DNA of 64,000 nt from Haliclona indistincta (GCA_964017065.1 OZ024784.1:19090905-19154904); one strand, 5' to 3'; numbered from the stretch's first letter, positions 22,701-37,800 are shown. Translations and numbers: made by a program. Notes: generated by a model from the letters alone, not told the origin.

Positions 22701-25700
22701 TTGTTGTACATCTTTATAAAGCTCCTCAATTTCACGTTCAGTTAGCCCACGTTGCTCACCCAATACAGCAGTAAACAGAGCAGTGAACAGCTGACGAGCC
22801 AGCACACTATCATGCTGCAAGGTAGATAGAACCAGCACACTATATCATGTGATCCAGCACACTATATCATGTGATCCAGCACACTATATCATGTGACTAT
22901 ATCATGCCGTGTGATCCAGCACACTATATCATGTGACAATATCATGCAGCGTGATCCAGCACACTATATCATGTGATCCAGCACACACTAACCTGAGCCA
23001 GTGCTTGTAGAGGGCGTATCAACTCGGCATTCTTAATCTGTATATCGGGTAATTCTCCATCTCTGTATTGCCGATACATGACAACTTGGCTGCTTCTAGC
23101 GGCTTTTTGGCGTCGTACATTATCCTACATGTGTCCATCATTATCTGCCTGTTGCATGGTCGCTCACCTCTCTTGCTATCTTCTTCCTTGCTTCTCTCTT
23201 GGCAAAGAATTTGCTGCTTGCTGAAGGGTTCTTCAAAAATCTTCGCTTGAGTCTCAAAGCTTTCTTTCTTTGTTCCTCATCTTTATCATCTACAGTGTCG
23301 ATACTGCCAGCTCTCATGAAAGGGCGTGTCTTGGGTGGAGCCATGCTAAACAACAGAGCAGTGGACTGGGTGGGCGAAGCTGTATCAAAGGATGATACGT
23401 CCATAGACTGCACAGTAGGCGCCATCCAGTTATATTCTCCTTGTTCTATAATCATTATGATTATCAGTGAGTAAGGGGTTAATAATATACCTTGTGTAGG
23501 TGTGAAGGCTAGTGACTGCTGTGTAGCTCTCACCATGCCAGTAGTCATGCTGCTGGCTACACTGCCATCAGCTAGTGATTGTGATGCCGCAAACAATGGC
23601 ATCATGTGATGGTGCCTGTGTTGCCATGATAGATCAAGTGTCTTATAGTCCTGTACAATCATGACACAAATTACTATACCGGTAATATCAGGAGTCCATA
23701 ATCAACCGCGCCTACTAAGAGTAGGAGTGTGAATCGCCCACGCTTTAATTGGATTTTCTGCCAGCGAACTGTCGCTAGCGGATGGGCTAGTGTAAAACCT
23801 GGACCGTGGACTTTGGACTGGACCATGGACTGGACTCTGGACTGGACTTTGGACCGCACTCAAGTAAATTTTTAATGCAAAAGGGGTGTAGTCATATACA
23901 GTATGCGATTAGGCAGGCCACGCCTGACTAAAAGGGGTGTCAGTCGGTAAAACAAGAACTGCTCCCATACTTACAACAATGTACTCCTAAACCCAAGACC
24001 CTAAAACCTGAATTCGCCCAGTATTCGCCTAACAGCTCCCAGTATTCGCCTAACAGCTCCCAGTATTCGCCTAACAGCTCCCAGTATTCGCCTAACAGTG
24101 CCCAGTATTCGCCTAACAGTGTCCTGTATTCGCCTAACAGCGTCCTGTATTCGCCTAACAGTGCCCAGTATTCGCCTAACGTACGTGCCCAGTATTCTCC
24201 CAGTACTATTCTGCAGGCACGTCAAGTTAGGCGAATACTGGGCGCTGTTAGGCGAATACTGGGCGCTGTTAGGCGAATACTGGGCGCTGTTAGGCGAATA
24301 CTAGGCGCTGTTAGGCGAATACAGGACACTGTTAGGCGAATACTGGGCACTCTTAGGCGAATACTGGGAGCTGTTAGGCGAATACTGGGCGAATTCAGGT
24401 TTTAGGTAGGGTCTTGGGTTTAGGAGTACATTGTTGTAAGTATGGGAGCAGTTCTTTTTTTATCGACCGACACCTCTTTCGCATTAAAAATTTACTTGAG
24501 TCCAGTCCAAAGTCCACGGTCCAGGTTTTACACTAGCCCCTAGCGGATATACTATTTTTAGCGCTTGAAGATGGCAGCTCAATACTGAAGACAGAGAGTT
24601 GTCTATGATCTAAGCGCTGAGGAAGCATCCTGGTCTCTATTTCTAGCTCGATTTACAAGGCCGTCGTTGCCTTCGCCAATCCTCGTGAGCGTGGCTGTCT
24701 TCCGTTCGATCAAAGCTTCGTGTCATATCACTGGTCAGCTGTTTCTCAGAGAGTTCCATTCCTTACCTGATTTGTAACAGTAGTTGTTACGGTTAGTGGC
24801 CGTGATACAACACATAACTGAAGCGGAACAGCTATGCTGACAAGTCAACACAGCAGCTCCAAGGATCCAGTTGTATGATCGAGCGATAAACAGCTTCGAA
24901 ACAATCAGATAGCCGAACCACGAACGTACAGGTGATCTAGCGACGCCACGATGTGGCTGGATAGGCTATCAGATGCTTTCACGAGTACATACAGTTGCTC
25001 TCAGGTTGCCCATGTTCAAGGAGGTGCGGTCTAACTGCGCTAAAAATAGTATATCCGCTAGCCACAGTTAAGGTTCGCTGGCAGAAAATCCAATTAAAGC
25101 GTGGGCGATTCACACTCCTACTCTTTAGTAGGCGCGGTTGATTATGGACTCCTGGTAATATTGGTCACTTACATTAAACTTGCATTCTGACAATGGTTGG
25201 TCAAACATCATTCTAGAGTAGTCTGGACTACGAGAGGTTAGTTCTAGTAGCAGATTAGTGCAATATGGAAGGAAGTGTTGCTCAGTATGAGCACTATATA
25301 ACACTGGTAGTAACCGCCCTAGCCTCTCTAGCGTCCCGGTTCCCAGGTTAGCATCCTGGTTCCAGTAATTGAACACCTTATTCCTACAGTGTGTAATATG
25401 AATCACTGTTGTGGTAGTCACATGACATGTCACCTGATCTCATCACTGTCATCATACAGACCATGTAGCAGCTGGTCCTTGGCAGCAGTAGCACACTTGT
25501 CAATCACAGGTTGACTCGAGGCATTCTGTGCACTGGATCACAAGTTACCCCATTATAGTGGTATTACTAGTGTCTTACCATGATAGCCTAGTATAGGCTA
25601 CCATATTATAGTGGTATTACTAGTGTCTTACCATGATAGCCTAGTATAGGCTACCATATTATAGTGGTATTACTAGTGTCTTACCATGATAGCCTAGTAT

Positions 25701-28700
25701 AGGCTACCATATTATAGTGGTATTACTAGTGTCTTACCATGATAGCCTAGTGTAGGCTACCATATTATAGTGGTATTACTAGTGTCTTACCATGATAGCC
25801 TAGTATAGGCTACCATATTATAGTGGTATTACTAGTGTCTTACCATGATAGCCTAGTGTAGGCTACCATATTATAGTGGTATTACTAGTGTCTTACCATG
25901 ATAGCCTAGTATAGGCTACCATATTATAGTGGTATTACTAGTGTCTTACCATGATAGCCTAGTATAGGCTACCATATTATAGTGGTATTACTAGTGTCTT
26001 ACCATGATAGCCTAGTATAGGCTACCATATTATAGTGGTATTACTAGTGTCTTACCATGATAGCCTAGTATAGGCTCTGATCAGTATATTACAAGTAGTG
26101 CGACGACATGGAACAGTGTGATGTGGCTGTAATGTCACATGAGGGATCACTTCACACACCATCTCTATACTCAGTCTATCAATCATGCCTTCAACTAGCT
26201 GTAAGCTAGCTAGCTGAGTAGCACTATCCCTGTAAGGAGGTGACATGATGAACACAATGAGAGGAACATGTATACCTACCTGTGCACTAGTAGCTGTAGT
26301 ATTCCCTTCTCTTTGAGCTCATGATATAGCTCTGATCTGATCTCCACTTGGCTATGAAGGATCTCCAAACACATTGTGAGGAATACACCAGACAGGGATG
26401 GTAGAAAGAACAGCAGCTTGTCAACAAACCTAATGACGAGAGGGAAGCATGCTAACTATAGCTAGCTAGAGATAGTGTGTACCGCGATGATAATGGTGTG
26501 TAGTTGAGACTGTGTAATGCAGTAATGAATCGATCCTCACTGGTGCTCTGGCTATGGAGCATTGACAGCTGGTCACATACCATAATACGCAGTTGATCTA
26601 TCAATGGCTAAAGAAACATTCATTAGGCTATGTATAATACTGCGTTGATACTAACATTGCCAGCATGATCTAGCTGTCGTAGACACACTCCTAGTACCTC
26701 AGCAGTAGCAGCATATACCTCCTTATAATGATTGAAAATATTGTTAGCTAACACATTATAGAACCTGCAAGGCAACAACTAATGTATAGCAGCAGCAGTT
26801 ATGGGCGTGGTTACTTGAACTCCTCTAAACCCTCAGCAGTGCTGGGATTATATGGGCACTTGTTGTTAGCCACCATTACTCCCAGTAGCTGTACTCCACT
26901 ACGATTCATCTTAGATTGTTTGTTAGTATCATTAAACTGATCATATATTAACCTGATTGATACAATAATGGCACTAGTATACAGCACATCCCTCTCACTT
27001 GGTAGGTACTTGCAGAACACTACTCCAGCACTCAACCATTGATCGAACTATCTCAAGGTTGTTTCTAAAGATAGCCTTGTTGCTATTGTGAGCATGATTC
27101 ATACAGTATTGCAATAGTCTATTAGCCAGATATCGATCCTGTGTACAATATTGTCATTATTGTCATTAACATTATACTATAACAGTACCTCCAGTATAGC
27201 AGTGGTTGCCCATGACAACATGGTCGCTATAACATCAACAGTGAAGTAGTGCAGTCCACTATTATCACCCAATACCAGTTGCACTAATACTGGTAACCAG
27301 TATATAGCATATGGTTGGAACACCTAACACACATATATACATTAGCACAGAGTGAGTCATAACAACACTGTCTTACCTTAGGACGATTAGTAATAACACG
27401 AGCTATGAACAATCTCACATTAATATGAGTATCAGTGTCTGTCATCTTCTTGTGCAATGCCGCCATCCAAGATGGCAGCTCAGTGGATCCCTGTACACTA
27501 GTATAGTAAGGATTGCATGATAGGGGTGAACTACCTTATGCACAGCTGGTGTTACACCACGATGTTCCATATGGTCTAATAATCTCATTATAACAGTCAT
27601 ACACTCATGAGTATTGAGATCATCTTGTTCAATCTCCTCTTCAGTTATCACATAGGACGATACCTAACACCACATAGAGTCACAAGCAAGTGATGCAGTA
27701 TCTCTCACACCTCTACTTCACTAGATTGCTGCTGTACTGGTGTAGAGGAGAAGTCATACATTGATACATCTGCACTCAGGCTGCTATCAGTCAGGTACAA
27801 TGATGATATGTATTGAGGTGACGGTGATCCGCCATTAGACTGATGCTGCTGCTGATGTATCTTATCTCTTATAGCGGTCAGCACCTTCTTCCGTTGAACT
27901 GGATTCTGACACAGATAAAATACAGGTCTCTACCTCATGCATATAGTAACCTACAGGTCTCTACCTCATGCATATAGTAACCTACAGGTCTCTACCCCAT
28001 GCATATAGTAACCTACAGGTCTCTAGCAGTAACCTACAGGTCTCTATCTCTAGCATATAGTAACCTACAGGTCTTTACCTCTAGCATATAGTAACCTACA
28101 GGTCTCTATCTCTAGCATAGTAACCTACAGGTCTTTACCTCTAGCATAGTAACCTACAGGTCTCTATCTCTAGCATATAGTAACCTACAGGTCTCTATCT
28201 CTAGCATATAGTAACCTACAGGTCTCAATCTCTAGCATATAGTAACCTACAGGGCTCTATCTCTAGCATATAGTAACCTAAAGGCCTCTACCTCTAGCAT
28301 ATAGTAACCTACAGGGCTCTATCTCTAGCATATAGTAACATAAAGGCCTCTACCTCTAGCATATAGTAACCTACCTCTAATTCACATTCAAAGTGATATC
28401 TCTTGCTAGTGTCTATGATATTGTCCCATAATATCACTCCTTTATTCAAGTCTTCTTTGAATAAGAACGTTGTGTAGAACTGTATCTTGGTCTGTGTACA
28501 GCTAATGATGGCTACCAGCATATTGTATGCATGGCAATGATACTGGCGTCGTAGCTCCATTAGTTCGCCTCTCCTGTCATCTTGTTTTACAGCATGAGCA
28601 GCTCTGAGAGATAAACAAATTCATTATGAACACAGACATGTAGCCACAGTACTTGGTAGCAGCTTGTGTGAGTTCCTTGCCAGTGAGTTGCGTCTTGCCC

Positions 28701-31700
28701 GAGCAGTATGCAGCATTGATTGAACTACTCACAATATCTGGTGATAGTCTACTATACATCACTTCAATGAACTGGAAGCAACACAGCTTAGACAATAGCT
28801 GTGATTGTAATGCTGGACCCTACAATAATGGAATAATAGTAGTGATACTAGTATGCTAGCAGTGAGTTCCTCTACTAGTATACTAGCTAGCATCCCTTAC
28901 CCTAGCAGTGAGTTCCTCTACTAGTATACTAGCTAGCATCCCTTACCCTAGCAGTGAGTTCCTCTACTAGTATACTAGCTAGCATCCCTTACCCTAGCAG
29001 TGAGTTCCTCTACTAGTATACTAGCTAGCATCCCTTACCCCAGCAGTGAGTTCCTCTACTAGTATACTAGCTAGCATCCCTTACCCTAGCAGTGACTTCC
29101 TCTACTAGTATACTAGCTAGCATCCCTTACCCTAGCAGTGAGTTCCTCTACTAGTATACTAGCTAGCATCCCTTACCCTAGCAGTGAGTTCCTCTACTAG
29201 TATACTAGCTAGCATCCCTTACCCCAGCAGTGACTTCCTCTACTAGTATACTAGCTAGCATCCCTTACCCTAGCAGTGAGTTCCTCTACTAGTATACTAG
29301 CTAGCATCCCTTACCCTAGCAGTGAGTTCCTCTACTAGTATACTAGCTAGCATCCCTTACCCTAGCAGTGAGTTCCTCTACTACTATACTAGCTAGCATC
29401 CCTTACCCTAGCAGTGAGTTCCTCTACTACTATACTAGCTAGCATCCCTTACCCTAGCAGTGAGTTCCTCTACTAGTATACTAGCTAGCATCCCTTACCC
29501 TAGCAGTGCGTTCTTCAATAGTAGCCATTATAGCAGATATATTGGAGCGGCAGAACTCCACTAGTGTAGGCTCCTTGGATTCGCTCATCATGTGGACACA
29601 CACCTTTTCTCCCGCCACACGACGAGCAGTGTTCGAGTGAGCATTAGTGAACATGTCATATACTAACTGGAGCACTCGTACACCGTCACAAGCTGAGTGT
29701 GTCCTGAATAATGATAATAGTAATATCTACTAGAGATGGAGCAACATACTCTCCGATCATTAGTGATCTGAAGCCAGACTGCAGCATAGTCTCTGCTGCA
29801 TGCTGATCCTCACGACACATGATGTTTACCAGTAACCGTAGCAACACATGACTACCTGATTTCACTAACACATCTGATAACTGAAGTGACAAAGTATATT
29901 GTAATAATATAGTCAATCACATGTACTAGTCAGTACCTTATCAATCACAGTAATGTATTCATTATATGCAGATGTGCCTGGAGAGTATTCTGTAGACTTG
30001 AGAGGGAACTGATCTGCTACCAGCTGTTCAAGACTCTTTCTATAATAATGGCAGTAATAATATACTGTATACTATAGCTGTTTACTAGTAGCTGGCTAGT
30101 GCAGTAGCTGTCTACTAGTAGCTGGCTAGTGCAGTAGCTGTCCACTAGTAGCTGGCTAGTGCAGTAGCTGTCCACTAGTAGCTAGCTAGTGCAGTAGCTA
30201 ACAATCTGAAGCTGAAACTCACTTGACTAACTCTGCAATCTCATCTGATGAAGACATCAAATATTTCAATGGTTCTAATATTTTGCACTAACACATAATA
30301 AGATACACATGCTATACTAACTAGATAGTGTAAGCATACCTTCATAGTGAGTGAGTTATTAGGATCCATTAGTAACTGAGTGTACATGTTCAGTGCAACT
30401 GAATCACTACTCACCAACTGCTGCTGCTGCTATAAGGAAGAGAAAATACACCAGCAGCTACTACACTGGCAGCTAGTGCACTAGCAGCTACTACACTAGC
30501 AGCTACTACACTGGCAGCTAGTGCACTAGCAGCTACTACACTAGCAGCTACTACACTAGCAGCTACTACACTAGCAGCTACTACACTAGCAGCTAATGCA
30601 CTAGCAGCTAATGCACTGGCAGCTAATGCACTATCAGCTAATGCACTAGCAGCTAATGCACTAGCAGCTAATGCACTAGCAGCTACTACACTGGCAGCTA
30701 ATGCACTATCAGCTAATGCACTGGCAGCTAATGCACTGGCAGCTAATGCACTGGCAGCTAATGCACTATCAGCTAATGCACTAGCAGCTAATGCACTGGC
30801 AGCTAATACACTGGCAGCTAATGCACTGGCAGCTAATGCACTATCAGCTAATGCACTAGCAGCTAATGCACTGGCAGCTAATGCACTGGCAGCTAATGCA
30901 CTATCAGCTAATGCACTAGCAGCTACTACACTGGCAGCTAATGCACTGGCAGCTAATGCACTAGCAGCTAATGCACTGGCAGCTAATGCACTATCAGCTA
31001 ATGCACTAGCAGCTACTACACTGGCAGCTAATGCACTGGCAGCTAATGCACTAGCAGCTAATGCACTGGCAGCTAATGCACTATCAGCTAATACACTAGC
31101 AGCTAATGCACTAGCAGCTAATGCACTGGCAGCTAATGCACTGGCAGCTAATGCACTGGCAGCTAATGCACTAGCAGCTAATGCACTAGCAGCTAATGCA
31201 CTAGCAGCTAATGCACTGGCAGCTAATGCACTGGCAGCTAATGCACTGGCAGCTAATGCACTGGCAGCTAATGCACTAGCAGCTACTACACTGGCAGCTA
31301 ATGCACTAGCAGCTAATGCACTATCAGCTAATGCACTAGCAGCTAATGCACTAGCAGCTACTACACTGGCAGCTAATGCACTATCAGCTAATGCACTGGC
31401 AGCTAATGCACTGGCAGCTAATGCACTGGCAGCTAATGCACTATCAGCTAATGCACTAGCAGCTAATGCACTGGCAGCTAATACACTGGCAGCTAATGCA
31501 CTGGCAGCTAATGCACTATCAGCTAATGCACTAGCAGCTAATGCACTGGCAGCTAATGCACTGGCAGCTAATGCACTATCAGCTAATGCACTAGCAGCTA
31601 CTACACTGGCAGCTAATGCACTATCAGCTAATACACTAGCAGCTAATGCACTGGCAGCTAATGCACTATCAGCTAATGCACTAGCAGCTAATGCACTGGC

Positions 31701-33545
31701 AGCTAATGCACTGGCAGCTAATGCACTAGCAGCTAATACACTAGCAGCTAATGCACTGGCAGCTAATGCACTAGCAGCTAATGCACTAGCAGCTAATGCA
31801 CTGGCAGCTAATGCACTGGCAGCTAATGCATTAGCTGCTAATGCACTAGCAGCTAATGCACTGGCAGCTAATGCACTAGCAGCTAATGCACTAGCAGCTA
31901 ATGCACTAGCAGCTAATGCACTAGCAGCTAATGCACTGGCAGCTAATGCACTAGCAGCTAATACACTGGCAGCTAATGCACTGGCAGCTAATGCACTGGC
32001 AGCTAATGCACTGGCAGCTAATGCACTGGCAGCTAATGCACTGGCAGCTAATGCACTGGCAGCTAATGCACTGGCAGCTAATGCACTGTACACAGTATAC
32101 ATGTTGACCTCTGCTGGGTATATCATAGGTGCCACCTGTTGGCTTACATTGCAATGTTGGGACAATATTTTGTTGAACAGAGCAGCAGCTGATAATTTGC
32201 TGGTATCATTGCAGTTCTTCCCAGTCCACCAACACGACAGCATTGAAAAGTTAGCCAATATAACACCTCCTACAGCATGTGATCCTGGGCTATCCAATAA
32301 GTCACATAGCAGCTGTAACACCTATCAGTGAGGATGAGAGAGATAGAGAGTAAGGGGTGTGGTCACTAACAGTGATAAGGGGTGTGGTCACTTACAGTGA
32401 TATGGTGGTGAGCAGCTTGTTTCATAAGATACAACACAGCAGTGTCCAAGTGATGTATAATATATCGATGAACCATTGATTTATCAGTATGATACACCAT
32501 TATACCAGTATCTATAGTATAACGAATCAATTAATGTTTATTAACAAAGCAATACTTACCGTCACTCAGTATGTACGATAGTAGTTGAGTGATCTGTGGT
32601 TGTATAGCAATATATAATTGTTATCAAGTGCATTATCAGCTTACATCACCAGCACTCATTACAAATGCAAGCTCTAGAAGTGTCTTATAAGTGTTTCCAA
32701 CGACTGGACTGAGTGACTCAGTACCAGTTGGCTTAACAATACTCTCCATAATACGACTCACTACATCAGATTGAGTCAACCCCTGTAATATTGGTATATT
32801 ATTAATGTTACTATACTAGTGAGGGGTGATACCATTGCATCAAGCACATGAGCCAGTAGACCATTGTCCATTAACACAATATGACCAGACACTGTACGAT
32901 CAAACTGCATATGACGGTTGGCTAATGATTCCAGCTGTACTGGTAGCTGAGTAATGAGGCAGTGAGGCCTACAGCAAGCACTCCATCATCACTAATATGA
33001 TCACTGATGCTGCACTAACCCTCCTGATCCATTCTGCTTCATAATATTGTCTTGAAGTGACGCTAACAATACTTGTGAAGACACCATTGCAGTGAGAGTG
33101 CTAGTAGCAGCAGATACTAGGTCCTGCTCACATGCAGTATCACCAGGAGGGCACCCCACACCAGGAGGATTGAACAACGAGACTATTACGACCTGATATA
33201 AAACAGGGCACTCCCACATTGTATCTGGAACATGCTGTACAGAGTGAGAGAGAGAGAGATAGATAGAGAGAGACAGAGAGATTGACGGAGAGAGAGAGAG
33301 GGAGGGAGAGAGAGGGAGAGAAAGAAATAAAGAGAGAGAGTTAGTGTCTATCCCCCAGCATGGCTACACACTCACAGTAGAAGCTTGTGAGGTATGTTTG
33401 GTTAGGATGACAGTGACCAACTCTAACAACCCTAGCACCACACGAGCAGTAGAGCCGCCATCACTACTGAATGATGTAAACTGATTCAGAAAATGGCCAA
33501 TACTATTGAACAGCTGAGATGAACCTAACACAGTAAGAATAGTTG

Positions 33546-33635
<90 letters not shown>

Positions 33636-34839
33636 TGTGATGATGGGAACAATTCACTTAGTGATACATATTGATTATTGAGCATCATTATATAGCAATC
33701 AATAGCAGCATGTAGATCCTCTAACCAGCTCAATGTATTACTAACAGGTCTAGAGGATATGCCGCCATTGTCACACCCTCCACTCTCAAACCTAGTATGA
33801 TAGAGAAGAATAAAATATACCGTATAGCCGGTTATTTTCGATGGTCAAATATTTCGTTAGTAAAATTTTAGATTGGATCTAATTTTCGATACTCACTCGC
33901 CGTTCGAAAATAAAATCCAGGCTAAAATTTATTACCCTTCGCTTCATCTCAAACTCAATGGCGTCGACGAGTCGGGCGTCAAATTGTTGCCGGGAGAACT
34001 GTATATAGTCGTTAAACCACCGTCCAGCCACGTTTTATGATTGTTAAATAGAACCACAGAGTCGAAGATAAGTTGTTGTCCGCCTTTTCGCTTATCATGC
34101 GAGTAGTCTCTCGCGTGCAGCAGTGCGCATGGCAGACATTTCTCTAACAGAGGTGCTTGGCGTTCAGTTTTACTGCTATCGCTGCTCGCTGCTACCGTCA
34201 GATTCTGGTAAGAAGCGTTGGAAGTGGGCTCTAGCCTCGATCTGTTCGCATGTGTCTGCACGAGAAAATTTTGGGTGTTCAAAATATTTGGTATGGTTCA
34301 AATTTTCGTGGATTTAATTTTCGAACGGCAGTCGGTGATCGAAAATTAAATCCAGTCGAAAATAACCGGCTATACGGTATTAGCAATAGAGCTACCGTGA
34401 GATGAAGTATTGGTATCCATCACTCTCTACAGTCCTCCTGATCCATGCTCTCACATTAGGTAAGCCTGGAGTATGGTATTATACACAAAGCAATACTGGA
34501 CAATAGCTTACGATATGTGACAGGAGCTAGTTCAGTAACTAGCCTCATACACTGCTTCCTGGCTTCAATATAAGGATAGCCACACCCACTAACACACCAC
34601 TGTAACACACAGTCAAGAGTGGCCTCCTTCAATCCTCTACACACAACACTAACTAACTAATGGTGGCAGTGAGTTACATACCTTGGAACACGACGAGTGT
34701 CACTGTGCTTGACGAGTGAGACACTATGAGCTCTAATGATTCGAATAAAATGACCCACAACAGCACTATACTGCTCCACGCAACCTGCTTACGAGTACAT
34801 AGTCACACACACACACACACACGCACGCACACACGCATG

Positions 34840-34874
<35 letters not shown>

Positions 34875-37800
34875 GATGTGTCTCCATGTCTGCTTGATAT
34901 AATAAGACTCTTGATGACCACTACTAGTAACTCCAATATAAACATGTCTACCAGTGTCTTGTCTTCCCTACAACAACATCATGACACAGCAGTTACCTAG
35001 GTTAGCTCACCGGAACACAGTATAGATACTGTTGAGAGCTAAAGCTGCTCCAAGTCTCTTAGATGATGAAGGATGAGATGCCATGCTATACAACCTCTTC
35101 AATAATGATTTAGCGTTCCCAGGAGCCTTGTCTTGTTGCTAATAATGTAGTACGATAATAACCCTTCATCAACTCTGCTGCTATGAGCACTAGCGTACCT
35201 TTGATGACGTCTGCTTTATAGACCAGAGAAGATATTCACAGACGCAACTAGCACTGAACTCTCTCAATGAACTATTACTAGGATCTTCAATACATTCCTA
35301 CATAACATCAATAATTATACTCTACTATAAGTAGTACACTAGTATAGAGTCTAGTAGTGCTATACACTAGCTAATACTAACCAGTATAGAGTCTAGTAGT
35401 GCTATACACTAGCTAATACTAACCAGTATAGAGTCTAGTAGTGCTATACACTAGCTAATACTAACCAGTATAGAGTCTAGTAGTGCTATACACTAGCTAA
35501 TACTAACCAGTATAGAGTCAAATAGTGCTATACACTAGCTAATACTAACTAGTATAGAGTCAAATAGTGCTATACACTAGCTAATACTAACCAGTATAGA
35601 GTCTAATAGTGCTATACATAGCTAATACTAACCAGTATAGAGTCTAGTAGTGCTATACACTAGCTAATACTAACCAGTATAGAGTCTAGTAGTGCTATAC
35701 ACTAGCTAATACTAACCAGTATAGAGTCTAGTAGTGCTAAACGCTAGCTAATACTAACCAGTATAGAGTCTAGTAGTGCTATACACTAGCTAATACTAAC
35801 CAGTATAGAGTCTAGTAGTGCTAAACACTAGCTAATACTAACCAGTATAGAGTCTAGTAGTGCTATACACTAGCTAATACTAACCAGTATAGAGTCTAGT
35901 AGTGCTATACACTAGCTAATACTAACTAGTATAGAGTCTAGTAGTGCTAAACACTAGCTAATACTAACCAGTATAGAGTCTAGTAGTGCTATACACAAGC
36001 TAATACTAACCAGTATAGAGTCTAGTAGTGCTATACACTAGCTAATACTAACCAGTATAGAGTCTAGTAGTGCTATACACTAGCTAATACTAACCAGTAT
36101 AGAGTCTAGTAGTGCTATACACTAGCTAATACTAACCAGTATAGAGTCTAGTAGTGCTAAACACTAGCTAATACTAACCAGTATAGAGTCTAGTAGTGCT
36201 ATACACTAGCTAATACTAACTAGTATAGAGTCTAGTAGTGCTATACACTAGCTAATACTAACCAGTATAGAGTCTAGTAGTGCTATACACTAGCTAATAC
36301 TAACCAGTATAGAGTCTAGTAGTGCTATACACTAGCTAATACTAACCAGTATAGAGTCTAGTAGTGCTATACACTAGCTAATACTAACCAGTATAGAGTC
36401 TAGTAGTGCTATACACTAGCTAATACTAACCAGTATAGAGTCTAGTAGTGCTATACACTAGCTAATACTAACCAGTATAGAGTCTAGTAGTGCCTAACCA
36501 GTATAGAGTCTAGTAGTGCTATACACTAGCTAATACTAACCAGTATAGAGTCTAGTAGTGCTAAACACTAGCTAATACTAACTAGTATAGAGTCTAGTAG
36601 TGCTATACACTAGCTAATACTAACCAGTATAGAGTCTAGTAGTGCTATACACTAGCTAATACTAACCAGTATAGAGTCTAGTAGTGCTATACACTAGCTA
36701 ATACTAACCAGTATAGAGTCTAGTAGTGCTATACACTAGCTAATACTAACCAGTATAGAGTCTAGTAGTGTTATACACTAGCTAATACTAACCAGTATAG
36801 AGTCTAGCAGTGCCATAGTATCAGTACTCTCATATCGTGTGTTACCAGTGTACCAGTGAATCAACTGGAAGGTGAGAGGATGAAACAACTGCTCCACCAC
36901 CTATAGGAAGGAAGAGAAGGTGATGAAGGGGACGGAGGAGGTGAGATAGAGAGAAGAGGGATGAAAAGGTGATGGAGGGGACAGAGGTGAAAAAAGAGAT
37001 GGTGCGGGAGGAAGAAAAGGGAACGGAGGAGGTGAGGGTGAGAAGGTGATGGAGGGAACGGAGGAGGTGAGACAGGGAGGAGATGGAGAGAGAGAGATCT
37101 AGAAGGTGGAGGCAAGGGAGGCAAGGAGGAGTGATGGAGAAAGGGTTTCCAAGACCTGGTCAGCATCACAAGCAAGTTGTAACATAACCGGGCATAGCTT
37201 CCTAAACATGAGTGCCATAGGGCTCTGGAGAACAGAGGGAATAGAGTAGCAGCAGGAGGTGCATGATGTACCTTCTGTGCCAGTGCAGGATGAGCTGTTT
37301 TACCAGTAATGAACAGTATTACAGCATGAAGGAACTCACATGCTGCTACCTACTCCACACACAGTGACAGTACCATTACATGTACTACAATACCTTGATC
37401 TGACGACTGCTTGATCCAGTAGCAAGCTCACATACAATCGGTAGAAAACAATCTGAAGGAACAGTCACAGCTATTGACTCCACCCACTCACCTAGCTGTA
37501 ATGATATGCTATTGACTCTACCCACTCACCTAGCTGTAATGATGGTTTCATGTCAGGAAATGGTAGTTCAAACAATAGTTTATTATGACAGTCCCATACT
37601 ACAGCAGCGTCACTAGTACTGCTAGTATTAGTAGCTTGAGCTAGATAGCCTCCAATACTTCCCAGTAGATACACCATACGCTGACATACTCCTGTATTCT
37701 ATAGACAGCAACAATACACTTATCATTGCCAATATAACCAACCTTGTTGGATTGATTGATACGTTTAATAGCTATCTTCCTTCTTCCTTGCCGTCGAAAA

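Noticed and set aside
24001..24304. Arg/Ile-rich ORFs ([14 protein letters not shown])
   Set aside because: Repeats of AGTATTCGCCTAACAGC in the foldback arms; no protein.
30411..32321. 636-codon ORF with (ALAAS)n as a protein of its own
   Set aside because: Its first 75 residues belong to a DNA-PKcs exon, the rest is intron bounded by GTATAC and TTATAG; kept only as a finding about possible retention.
33364..33733. ORFs containing long CVCVCV runs
   Set aside because: The run is the (CA)n microsatellite in a PRKDC intron; only the flanking exon parts are coding.
33944..34317. ORFs of 112 and 64 codons
   Set aside because: They lie inside the TA-flanked MITE, overlap on opposite strands and have no recognisable domain.
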